From: Emydura subglobosa
Taxonomy: Eukaryota > Chordata > Testudines > Chelidae
NCBI GenBank assembly: GCA_007922225.1
Contig: ML680038.1
Location: forward strand, 1,533,089 to 1,597,088
Direction of reading: 5' to 3'
Length of the DNA stretch: 64,000 bases
Shown here: positions 11,100 through 22,900 of the stretch, one piece after another
Layout of the letters: each line of letters opens with the position of its first letter
Numbering within the stretch: the first letter of the stretch is position 1
Program-made: the position numbers and the translations under genes
The notes under the pieces: generated by a model
Database searches by the model: none
Told to the model about the DNA's origin: nothing
The model's input: the letters and a program-made list of their open reading frames with translations, nothing else

Positions 11100-13985
11100 A
11101 GCATTGAGGGACTTACTCTCACTTCACCTGGGAATCTTGCAAACACGATGAAGATGCATTACATCGACGTCCTTATGCTCCAAGAAACCCACGTCTCCAA
11201 TGACTGCCAGGCTAGCCACCACCATATCCATGGTTACAACCTCACGATTAGCCACTACCATCCGAAATATAGCCTGGCCATATCCGTGAAGAACACCATC
11301 ATGGATTTTCACGTTTTCCCCACACGTGAAGAAGCCACCTACACCACCACCCTCAGGGTAGGGGAGCTGCACATCGCCAACGTGTATAAAGCCCCTAATT
11401 CAAAATTGCTGAAGCCAATGCTTCCAAGAACACCAGTCCTGGCCCTATTCCTTGGTGACTGTCACAGCCACCGCACCATGTGGGGCTATGGAGTAAATGA
11501 GGCCGATGGTGAAGACCTCCCGGACTGGATGTCCGCAGAAGAACTGCAACTGGTCTTCGATCCCAAACAGTGAGCAACTTTCCACTCTGCTCGCTGGCAA
11601 CACGATTGCAACCCAGAACTCACCATTGTTTCCAAAGATCGAAGCGGGAGTACGCTTCGTGCATCCTGAAAAATACTTCCCAACTTTCCCAACAGCCAAC
11701 ACAGGCCCATCATCACCCACGTCGGCATCGAAATCCCCGTGATTTTCTCGAAACGGCTCCCGCGGTGGAACCTGGACAAAGCCGACTGGGACTGCTATAG
11801 GGAAGCCGTTGGAAAAAATGGTGAATCTGAATCCCTGCAACAATGTTATCACCAGTTCATTGGCCTCCTTACTGCCGTTGCCAAGAAGAGTATCTCTCAG
11901 GGATTCCGCAAAGAATACACTCCCTGCTGGACAAAAGAGACCCAGGCCCCGCATCAGCAGCACAACCAGTCGGGCAAGCCCACAGATTGCGAAGGCCCTG
12001 TTAGAGTCTCCAGACTCAGCCAGACGCCAGCGGTGGATTGAGTGTGTTAACGGTCTAAACTTCACACACTCTAGTTGCCATGCCTGGGCCTTACTACGGC
12101 ATCTCGGAGCCGCTAAGCCGATGGAATATTGGACCTCAGAAGTCCGGCCCAACTCCAGAGCCTCCAAGTTGGTGGAGAGCACAAAAGGCCCACTTGACAA
12201 ACACACCAGGTGAGAGATCCATCGTCAACTACGTTGGGCAATGACCTCAATTCCGCCACAAGATCCCATCACCATCAGTGCCGGTGAAGTGAGAGAGTTC
12301 ACCCACAGTGAAGAGAGGGAAGGCAGCCAGTGGAAATGGTATCACCCTGGAATTTCTTCTTCATCTAGGTCCCAGGGGACTCCAATGGCTGGCGAAACTG
12401 TACACCAAAACTATGGAATCTGGATGAATGCTAAAAGCCTGGCAGGAGGTGATAGTCATTGCCATATTCAAACGGGGCAAGTTGACCGATGACCCCAGAA
12501 GTTATAGGCCGATATCACTGCTGTGCACTACCTACAAACTCCTGGAATGTATCCTCCTTCAGAACATCAGTCCCCTTGTCGAGTCAGTGATCCCCCAAGA
12601 ACAAGCAGGATTCCGTCCTAAATGCAGTTGTTGCAGCCAAGTTCTGGCCTTTGTAACGTACATCGAGGCAGGATTCCCAAGGCAATCTAAGACGGGTGCA
12701 GCCTGTGTAGACCTGTCCTCAGCCTACCGCACGGTCTGGATTAAAGGCTCGATGCTGAAGCTTGCAAGGATCATCCCCTGCCACAAAACACTATGTCTGC
12801 TATGGACGATGCTGAGCAATAGGCGGCTACGTGTCCACCTGGGCAACGAAGTCTGTTCGCCCCAGTTCCTCCACAGTGGACTGCCACCAGGCTCAGTACT
12901 TGCGCCGACGCTTTTCAGTGTTTGCACGAGCGACGCGCCTCCAACCAAGTCACTCAGATTTGCACATGCAGATGATCTTGCCCTCGCAGCGCAAGCAGCC
13001 ACCTTCAGCGACATTGAGTCTGCCTTGAACGCAGACCTAAACACCATGGAAGAATATTTCTGGAAATGAAGGCTCAAGCCAAATCCTCACGAAACAGTCA
13101 CTGCATTTCAGCGTGAAAATAGGAACACTAAACGCACCCTGAAAATGACCACCTGCAGCAGCGCTGTGCGACATGACCCCCCTCCGACCTATCTGAGTGA
13201 AGCTGGGTCGCACGTTGACCTTCCACGACCATCTGAAGAAGGTAGCTGCCAAGACACAGACAAGGTCAACCTGGTCCAGAAACTGGCAAACCCAAGCTGG
13301 GGGACATCAGTGCTACGGACGTCAGCGATGGCCCTTGTGTAGCCTTCCGTAGCCGAGTACTCTGCACTGGGGTGGACCAGAAGCAGCCACACTTGACTTG
13401 ATGAGTTCCAGCGGAACAGTGCAATGTGGTGCATCACTGGAATGCTCAGGTCAACCCCGACACCTTATCTGCCGGCGCTGTCACACATTGTGCCCCCATC
13501 CATTCGCCAGGAGACTGCAACCCTTCCGGAATTCCAGAGGATGGTGAAAAACGAACATCTTCCCATCCACCAGGACCTTAACCAACGTCCCTCACCACCG
13601 CTGGAAGTCACGTAAGCCCTTTTGGACCCCTGCATTTAACCTTCGACAACGCACCTGCAGCCCTGCCGTAGCTTGCAAAGCTGAATGGAGTTTGAGAAGT
13701 TTGTAAAGACCTGGCACAGACGATCCCTGGCTTCCATCTCCCATGGAGCTTCTGGGCAGCCTTAAACTGCCTCCAGACAAACCATGGCGGATGTGGATAC
13801 TTGCTGCACAAATGGAAAATTAAAGACTCTCCATTGTGTGAGTGTGGTCACCTAGACCAGGCCGTGGAACACAAACGCAATGCCCCATTCACAAATAGAA
13901 AGGGGAGATCCCAGCGATACGCTCTGCTACTCCCGACGCAATTAACTGGCTTAACCATCTGAACGTGAAATGGTAGTTGTTGCTC
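11100..13985 (+). mobile_element. degenerate Jockey-like non-LTR retrotransposon (EN + RT)
   Basis: A nearly full ORF2-type polyprotein relic in several frames. Endonuclease (11148-11573): IDVLMLQETH near its start, and LGDCHSHRTMWGY. Linker (about 11740-12213): PRWNLDKADWDCYREAVGKN, then QGFRKEYTPCWTKET and ARRQRWIECVNGLNFTHSS. RT (12428-13069, 213 codons open): SYRPISLLCTTYKLLE, EQAGFRPKCSC, motif A AACVDLSSAYRTVW, motif B SGLPPGSVLAPTLF, motif C HADDLAL. C-terminal wording continues near 13460-13600 (YLPALSHIVPPSIRQE) and a Cys/His-type ending near 13830-13960. Between these parts lie at least three frame changes, so it is dead. It differs clearly from CR1; the exact clade is not assigned. 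Confidence 0.85.
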
Positions 13986-13989
13986 TACA

Positions 13990-14800
13990 TTTACATCAGC
14001 CATACGAAGAGGACAGACAGGACCATCATGATCGTTTAGTCTGGCCTCCTACGTAACACAAGCCGTAAGAGAACAACACAGTCAGTCCTTCATCAAGCCC
14101 ATGGCTTCGAGGAAAGCTAGAGCAGATCTTTGAGAGACATTCATCTTGATTTAAAGGCTTCAACAGCCCTAGGTGAGCTGGGCCCATGGCTAACGACTCT
14201 CTGTTAAAAATCCGCATCTTATTTCTAGTCTGCATTTGTCGAACTTCAGCTTCCGGACATTGGATCTTGTTCTACCTTTGATTAAAGGCTGCTGTCAGAA
14301 ATCATCTTCCCCTGTAGGTACTTATGGACTGTGATCGTCACCTCTTCCCCTTCTCTTAGCTAAACTTACAGAGCTTCTTTAGTGTCTCGCTGTACAGAAT
14401 CTCTTCCAGATCTCAGAACTATTCTTCTAGCTATTTTTGAACCCTTTATAACTTGTCCAGACCCCCTGGGAAGTGCGTATCCAGAACTAGAAACATTCCA
14501 GCTGGCTTCCCTAAAACTAGATGGAGGTTTGCTCTTGCGAGTCCCCTGTTCATACTCCCAGGGGTGACACTAGCCCTTAGCCCTGCCGTCACACGGAAAG
14601 CTCAGGTTCAGTTGGCTGTCCCCCGGGATCCCAAGTCCCCTTCAGAAGCGCTGCTTTGCAAAGAAGTGTCCCCTCCGCACACCCTTTGTTTCTAGCTGTG
14701 TGACCTTGCATTTGGCATGTCGTGTAATGCATCTCCAGGTTTCAGTGGCGGGGAGGAGTAATTCCTGTACCTGTAACGTTCACTGGGATCCTTTGGGTTG
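13990..14800 (-). mobile_element. old CR1 LINE fragment, antisense
   Basis: Reading on the minus strand it is CR1 3' sequence: the left edge (CATCATGATCGTTTAGTCTG, then GCCTCCTACGTAACACAAG) matches the reverse complement of a CR1 3' end. The text continues through the RT-distal region (GTAGGTACTTATGGACTGTG, TGTGACCTTGCATTTGGC). It is strongly diverged with no open frame, and the right boundary is uncertain; it may reach about 15100. Confidence 0.6.
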
Positions 14801-16490
14801 AAAGGTGCTATCATCTAGCCATGGCACTTAAAATCTGGCCCTGTCTTTGGGAAGCCCGTGGCATGCCTGGAAGTACTTTTTGCCCTGATTAGTTCTTTCT
14901 GCAGATGCCTTTAATCTGATCTGTGATGACTCCTGTACCCAGCAGATTGTCAGCACTTGATATAAACACAGAGCTTGATAAGAGATTTTTCCCCACTGAT
15001 GTGTCATCTCTTGGAATCTGTACAGAATCCTTCTCCTAGTTCAGCTTTCACAATCCAGTTCCATCATTAAGACTCCCCCTCTTTCATCTCTGTGCTGCAA
15101 TGCACCATTTTGTTATGAAAAATGGGAAACGTCCTCCACCCTTCCCGGATTTCTGTGCCTTTCTCGCCACCTTGCTGCAGAACAATCCAGCACGTGTGTT
15201 TTAAAACAAAAGATTACAGCCTCCTCCTCCTCCCCCGTCCGGACCAGTGTGGGACGGTGAAGCCACATTCGGATTCAGTTCACTGTCTGCTCATTTCAGA
15301 GCGTGACGTGCTACAGTTTTGAGTGTGTGAATGGTCTGACTGTGATGGCCGGGCCCCTGGGGCGTGCCAGGCACGCTGCGCGTCGCTCCAGGGGACTGTG
15401 GCCTTTGCAACCGACGTCTGTTGGGGGCATCGCTGGGCAGGTCACTTCCCCCGCCTTTCAGCAGGGCTCGGGCATAGGCCTGACTCCTATGGCTCCGTCC
15501 TGTGGACGTTCCTCATGAACGTCATCTCGGCTTGGACGTGTCCTAGGAGATGACTTGACACTCGCACTCCCCCCCTCCCCCCCGCCCCGTGTCCTGATGT
15601 CTGCCTTGAAAGGGAGTGTGCAAAATCCTTCACCCTATCAAAACAGAGACGTCCCTGGCCAGGGTGACTGTGGGACACGCTCCAGCTGCCAGGACATCCA
15701 AACCCCCTGGGTGAGCCCATGGAAGCTGGTGACTGTGCTGAGAGCTGCTACTGCAGGCTGGACCGGGATCAGTGGAGTGGGAGCCTAGAGGGAAGGCAGC
15801 ATCTGTGCAGTTGCATGGCTGGTGCGTGCGGCAAACCCCACCCCTCCTGCTGGCTGCTTTCTGCCTGACGGGAGCCGCAGGCCATGCCAGCCATTGCCGC
15901 TGCCTCGGGCTAATGCACCAGGTCACGGGGAAGGATCCTTGGCAGCGTTTGCTCGTCATGTGATGGCTGGAATGTGGCCGCACGATGGTTTTCTGTGCCC
16001 GTGCTGGACTGCCCTTACGGGATGCTGGCTTTGAACCCGCGCCCTGTCCCTTGGCTCTTGGGCTCCCCGGGCGGTGGTTGTGCGCTGCGTGTCTCCGGTC
16101 AGCCCCCTCGTACTGCGCTGCTGTGAGCAGGAGCCGTTGGACCCGCTGGCCTCAGGGCTCACATCTGCCAGGCTGGGCGTGCTGTGCTGGGCTCGGCCAT
16201 GGCTTTATAACGCAGGACTGCATCGGACTACGGCCTGGTGCGCCCCTCGGTCTCACCTGCTCCATCTTTTACCAGGCCCCTACGCCTGGAACGCTGCCTG
16301 TCGGGCTAGCGCTCTGCCCCTGCCTCTCCCCCGCCGACCCGGCTAGGCTTGTCAAACCTGACAGCCCAGCCTGGCGCAGGCTGCCACTTTACTCACTGGT
16401 TGTAACCCACGTGCACAAACACCCCCAGCTCTGCGAGGGGCTCGCCATTTGCCCCTCCCCCCACGACTTGATGGTGTCAGTCGTGTTACC
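14801..16490. other. intronic sequence, nothing recognised
   Basis: It passes from A/T-richer sequence (to about 15300) into GC-rich DNA. I see no exon or repeat that I can name. Confidence 0.4.
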
Positions 16491-16931
16491 TGCACAAGTG
16501 GGATCGTGAGCTGCTTGGAATGGAGCCCTTGTCTGAGCCGTGTGCGTACAGCACCATGCACGCCAAAGGGCTTGCTAGCCCCGATCCTGGGCCAGCAGAT
16601 GGACCATGTCAGCCTGGATGACGCAGCTCTGCGCAATGTGACGCATCTGCATGAAGCTGGAACAGTCACAAGGGTCCCCTCCTGCAACACAGGGAGCAGT
16701 CCTGCACGGGGGGATGGGCTGGAATTCTAGCCACACCGTTCCCACAGAGAGGTAATGACACAGCTGCTGCGTCTGGCCGTACGCAGGCAGACGTGCCCGT
16801 GGCAGGGTGATTCCCCTGCAGACCCCTTGTGACAAAGTGGGCATTTTCTGTAGTATGTTTTGAGCACTGTGTGTGCCTCAGTTTCCCCTATGCAGTTGGA
16901 GGGAGGGGAGGACTGAGTTTGCTCTTGGGGC

Positions 16932-16997
16932 GAAGGGCTTTTCTACCCCTGAAACGCTACCGTGGCGCCCCTGCAGCACTTCAGTGTAGACACGGCC
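16932..16997. mobile_element. short MITE-like remnant
   Basis: AGGGCTTTTCTACCCCTGAA at the left and TTCAGTGTAGACACGGCC at the right look like the two ends of a small hAT-type MITE (CTACAC-like and GTGTAGAC-like termini), with a GCAGC-containing centre. No target duplication could be confirmed. Confidence 0.4.
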
Positions 16998-19900
16998 GAT
17001 GGGGAGGCAGAGCAGAGGCCCCGCTGGAGAGCACAGGACTGGAAGGTGTGAGGTGGGGGCATAAAAGGGCGGCTTCTGGAAGAAACTTGCAGCTCTCCCC
17101 CCGGGCAGTGACGGAGGAGGGGAGCCGGAGAGGGACAGAGCCTGATGAAGGAGCTCGCTGCAGCTTGGCTGGGCCCTGGGCTGGCCAGAACGGTCAGTGC
17201 CTTGACCTTCATCTCCGCGCGCACCGAAGGGCTGCGCTGCCGCGTGCCAGCCGGAGGGTTGCTGCGAACCCTGCTCAGTGCACGAGGCTCTCCAGGCCTC
17301 TGGCTCGGTTGCTCTCGCTGGCCAGAGCTCAGGGTGTGGGGCAGGAGGGCTGCAGCCCCAGAGGCTCTGTCTCAGGGGCAGAGAGGCTGTGGCTGAGGGC
17401 CGTGGGGGTCAGGCCCATCAAAGGGGCTCCTCCAAGTTACTGTTCCGCAGCTGGGGGCTAGCGCCCCTCCTGTGGTGCTGAGACGCTCCTGGCCGGGGGA
17501 GATGCTCTGCTTTTTCTCCCTGTCTGTCCAAGTCTCCCCCAAAACCCCCTTTGACAGAGCAGGAAAGACCGCGAGTTCGGAGCGAGAACGGGGCCAGACA
17601 GCGCGCGCTCTCCCCCACGTCAGTGAGTTTTGTTCTTCCTGGGCCCAGGGGCCATCGGAAACACGTACTGCTGTCAGCCAGCCGCTCTGCTGTCCGTGCC
17701 GGCGAGCACAGAGAGGGCAGGGAGCAAGGCCAGGGAGGCTGAGCTTGTTTCTCTGGCTCTCCCGGGTGTTGGGCTGGTGAAGCGAGTGGCTGTCAAAAGC
17801 AGAGAGAATAATGTGCTGACAGACACCCACTACAGCCTGTCCGTCTCTCTGCCCCCCGATGGGCCTCGAAACACGCTGTCCCCCCAAGGGAAACATTCCC
17901 AGGATGGCCTGGGGAGCACCGGGGACATGGCCCCATTTCCCGTCTTCCTCTCCCATCCTTTGAGCAGGTGCTGATGTGGTGGCAGTGCTGTGGGCGTGAG
18001 GAATGCAACGCGCCAGCCGCACGCAGTCCTGCTCGCCCGTTTGCCCAGGGCAGAGTGTTCCGGAGAGGTGAGAGGAAGCCCCCCTTCATCCTGGTGCGGG
18101 GCAGGGGAGCAGACTTGGATCTTTGCCAGGACTGGCCAGTGTCCCTGTTTCTCCAGGCCGCAGTCTCATAAAGACGTGAGCAGCGACAGCCGTGTGAGAT
18201 GAACGCAAGTGCTGCCAGCACGTTGTCTTACCAGCGGCGGGGCGGGGCGGGGCGGGGGGGATCTGCAAGCCGAGACCATGCGGAAGCAGCATGCAGTGTC
18301 CCTCATGAGTGCGTGTTGCTCAGAAGCCGTCTTCACGATTAGTTCAGCCTGGCCGCGGGAGCTCGGCTGTTACCTAACACAGCCCGAAAGCCACTGCATT
18401 TTGCTCCCCCGTCAGCCAAGTTTTTGTCATGCCGAGGAGCAGTGACTCGGTGCCAGGTTTGTAAGCAGACGTGTCCGTGTCTGCAACTCCCCGCCCGCAG
18501 GGGTACCTCTCCGAGAGCAAAGGGTGGGACTCTACCCTCCACGAGAGAGTCCTTGAAGTCGGATCCCTAGAGCCTGGCCCGGAGCAGCACGCTGCGCGTA
18601 CAGAGCGCCCGGAAGAGCAGAGCTCATCAAGGGCGAGGAGGGAGTAGCACGGACAGGAGCTGACGGGGAGGCAAGCCGCATGTTGAGCCCGTTGGCAGCT
18701 GGGATCCGGCTCCAGCTGTGCTGCACCCCAGGCTGTGTCTGCACTAGCGAGTCCCGGGAGTTCTCCTGGGGGTCTGGCGTCAAGGAGCCCTGGGGGGGAC
18801 TGGCTGCGAGCATTGCGCTGCCTTGCTGGCTAGCGCTGTCCTGAGCAGGGTTAGGAAGCTTGGTGCTCACACCCGCCAGTGGCCCGCGCGGTTCTGAAGG
18901 AAGATCCCTGCTCACGCCGTGCGGGTCACATGGGGCAAACACCTCTCTGGGAAGGGCTACGATCCAGGTAGGCCCGGCACACACGGGTGAGCAGCACGGT
19001 GCCCGAATGCGCATTACCCGGGTGCAGCGGTCTGGTCCTCGGCTCCGTGGACGCGGTGCCGGCTGGGCTCCGTCGGAAGGTTGACCACGGCCTGCCGTCC
19101 AACACGACCGCACTGCTCTTCGGGGAGCGTAGCATCAATCCCCCCGAACCTCGCCACCTCCTTCGAGAGCACCGCGCCCGGCCCGGCCCCTGCAGCCCCG
19201 TCTGCGCTGCGCGGTGTCACAGTGTGCTCTCCGTGATGTCATGGAATGAACCGGCCGGCGCAGGCTTGCAGGGGAGGATGCGTCCGTAAGGCCAGCGCTG
19301 GCGGGGCTTGACGATGGTAGGTGAACCCCTCTTCTGGGCGCGGTTCCCCTGGGGCGGGTCTCGTGGGCGGGTGCTGCTGAGACCCCGCCATGTAGGCCTC
19401 GCCCCCCGAGAGGAAACGGTTGCTCAGCAGCTCCTCAGCCAGCTGCCGCACGCCGCCTTTTGTCACCTCTGACTCTCAGCGGCTTTGAGAGGGCAGGACT
19501 CAGTAGCCAGGCACGCGCGGGGCTGGGCTGGGGTTGTGTCCAACTCCAGGACGGCCGTGCAGGCAGCGCCTGCAGACCCCTCTGTGCGCAGGCCGGCCGG
19601 CTGCCTGCGGGAGGTGGCATGGAGGGTTACGTTCACACTCACCGCGCTCGGCTTAGCGGCTGCTCCAGCAGAGCCTGCAGCTGCCTCCCAGCAGGTCTGA
19701 GTGGGCAAACCGTTCTCGAAGCCCTTTGCTGCGGTGGCTGGCCCTGCCCGGGGCGGGGGTTTGTTCTGGTGGTTGGCAATAGCTGGCCTGCCCTTGAGCC
19801 TTTCCCTTCTCCAGCGCCAGCAGTGGGCACTTCTGTCCCCCATAGACAGAGCTCTGCCTGAGTCAGCGACAGCCCGCGTCCGCTTGGTGTTCGGGGCCCT

Positions 19901-22900
19901 GTGGCCAGTGCCTGGAGCAACAGATTGAGGAGCTGGGCTTCAATGGCGGCTCAAAGCCTGGGCGGCCCCGGACCTGCCGCTCCCCCTCGCAGCTGCTCTA
20001 AGGCGGCAGGAAGCGGCGAGGTCACAGTGGGGAGCTTTCCCGCCCGGTGCAGTTCCAGCACCTGGAAAACAGCTGCAGGGCAGGCCCCGGCTCTGGAGAA
20101 ACCAGAAACAGCAAAGGCGAGATGGCTCAGGCGTCAGCACCCCAGCAGCCAGCGGAGTGTCAGCACTTCACTGAGCTGAAAGCAGCCGCCGCTTGCGGCC
20201 GGCGTCGCCGCTCCCAGACAGCAGCGTGCGGTGCATGCCATGCCGTGCCTCCCCGCCGCGGATTCACCATGTACCTGCACGTCCAGCGGGAACCGGCCGG
20301 TTCCTCTTCGGTGCGGTGAGGTGGGGGCCTCTGCAGTGTGGACGCTCACGCCTCCTTTCTAGATGGACTCCCCTGTCGAAGCTGCTGCCCAAGTCCAGGG
20401 TTAATCCCAGCCCGGACTCTCTCTTCCCTAGAGCGTGTGCAGGGTCGGGGGGGCTGGTTCTTGTGTTGGAGCCCTTTGTCTGGGGGCAGGTGCATGGGGG
20501 CAGCACGCTTCCCGAAGAGGAGAGGTTCTCCCTTCTCCTGCCCAGCTCAGGCCCGGCCCCTTCCAGACTGCGCTTTGCAGGGACCGTGGACGCTTCCGTC
20601 TGCCAGACCTGAGCTGAGCCCGCTGTGGCTCCTGGAGCTTCGAGCAGGCCCGACGGGCTGCAGCGCTAGCGCCTTGGAGCGGGCAATGGAGGGCACTAAA
20701 CACCCCGTGCGCTCCGGTGTTCCAAGAGTGTCCTGGCTGGATCAGAGCGCTCCCGTCGGTGTGCGGACACGTCCAGCCGTTGTGTGGGGACGGGCGGCGG
20801 GCAGCGTCTTCCACCAGTAACCGAGCTGCTCGGGCGGCAGTGCCTGCGTGGAGGCAGAGCAGCTGCAGTAGGATTGTTGCAGCTGGAAACAGCCGGGAGG
20901 CCCATTGCCTGAGCCTCTGATGGGCTCATGCCTTAGCCAGCCCTTTTCGATGCAGACCGAGGAGCTGGTGCTGCACCGCCCAACCTCCAGCTGTGGAATC
21001 CGCTTCTGGCCTTGCCCTCAGAATGATTCGACTGGGTCCTGGCCTCCCCCTTCCCCGGGACAGGCCCTGCCTCGGCACTGCCTGCGTGGGAAAGGCACCG
21101 GCTGAGCGTGGCCGTGACCCTGGGCCTCTGCCCCTTGCGGTAGAACAAGTGCAGATCAATGCAGGTGACCTTCATGTAGGGCATAAACTATCGATCTGCC
21201 GGGGTCATGCGGCGAGTCCCTTGTTCTCCGTCTGGAGCCGGGGGAGCGTGGCCGTTCCTAATGGCGTGGTGGGTGGGGGGGGGCGGCTTTCCTCCTTTCT
21301 GGGGGTATTGCCTGGCCATCTGGGTGTTCTGGGCTGGGACAAATGTGTCCCGTACCATTGTGCCCCCCTCCATTCCCTGAACACGTCAGTCCATCGCGCC
21401 AGCCCCTGCTTGGCAGGCAGAGTGGTACGCTGCACTAGAAATACCCCCGCCAGGGTCGGGGTTAAAGAGGGACGTGTGTTCTGCAAGGACATCTGTCCAG
21501 GGATCTGCCTGCTTCAGCCTGCAGTGCCTGCACTGCTCCCATCAGGTCACCCCTCGGCCTCCTGCTTCCGGCACGTGGGGCTGGCCAGGCATCTCTGTGG
21601 TGCCCTAATGTCATTGCCCTGGGTGCCTGCTCCTCTGCTCCAGAAGTGGGCTCTGCAGTGTCTGCTGTTCTGTGTGGGGTGTTCCCAAGCCCTCTCCCAG
21701 GTCTGGACTGCGGTGTCTGGTGCCAGCACCTGCTCAGCTTTCCAGGGACTGCCCCCCCCCTCCCCCCAGAATCGGAATTAATCAGTCCTGGCAAAAGAGA
21801 CGCCCGAGTCCGTTCCCGGCAGACAATGGCCGTTAGATGGCTGGTGGCTTCAGACAAATCGAAGATGGCCGGGAATGGGTCAGAGACTTGTGGGCAGCTG
21901 TCATCTGGTTGTAACTGACTCTGTCCATTTCATGGCAAAGGGTGGGGTCTGCTCCTGACCAATGGATTGAATTCCTGACCTTTGCTGGCTGAGGCAGCCC
22001 GGGGGAGCCTGCGTGTGTAATCAGCAGCGACCACGGCAAAGATCTTTTGGAAAGAAAAGGCAGGCTCTGCTCAGCCAGTGATGTGATTCTGTAAGAAATC
22101 TTCTTGTCTTTGTGATGGAGAGTAGCTCTGGAAATCAACCCGACAGCGCCTGTTCCTTGCGTCTGGCGCTGTGCCCGGACAGACGGTTAATTCTGAAAAT
22201 CAACGTGACGCGGCCGTCTGCGTGGAAGGTGCTGTGCAGGGTTGTGTCTCGGGCCTGGTGAAACTCGTACCTTTTCTTGCTGCCTTATTGCACCCCTGGC
22301 GTGTAAGGAGATTTATTGCGAGGCAGTGGCTGGATCTGTGGAAGGGGACCGTCGGGAGGCAGGCTGGCTGTCAGGCGCGGCAGCCGCAGGCTCACCTGAG
22401 GCCTTGCTCGGATCTGGGCAGTGCTGGCGTCCCGGAGTGCAGTTCAGCTGTAAAGAAGCTGGTTGGGAGAGTGTCGTGTCCTACCAGGCACCCCATCTCT
22501 GGGCACTGGACCTTGATCCCTGAGTTATCCCACCAGCAGACCGCAGAGCCCAGCACGCTCTGAGGCTGGAAAGCTCCAGGTATCATGAAGCCAGGCGTTC
22601 GACAGCCCCCAAGGATGAAGAAAAACGTAGCATCTGGGGAGGGGATTCTGTAGCCAGGCGCACAGAAGGTGAGCCTGCGCTCCCCTCTCGGCTCTCACGC
22701 TGGAGTCCAGTCTGCCGCTGGGGGGGGGGGAGGAGATGGCGCCCGCTGAGGACGTTTTTCTTCTCTGGTCTCTCCCCGAGCTGCGGCCTCGTCGGATGGT
22801 CCCCGCTCAGCCCTGAGCTGCGGCTGTTGCTGCAGGCATCCAGCGTGTGCAGGGCTGACGCCGAACGAGGCAAAGGTGATGCAGCAGCAGTTCCCGGGAC

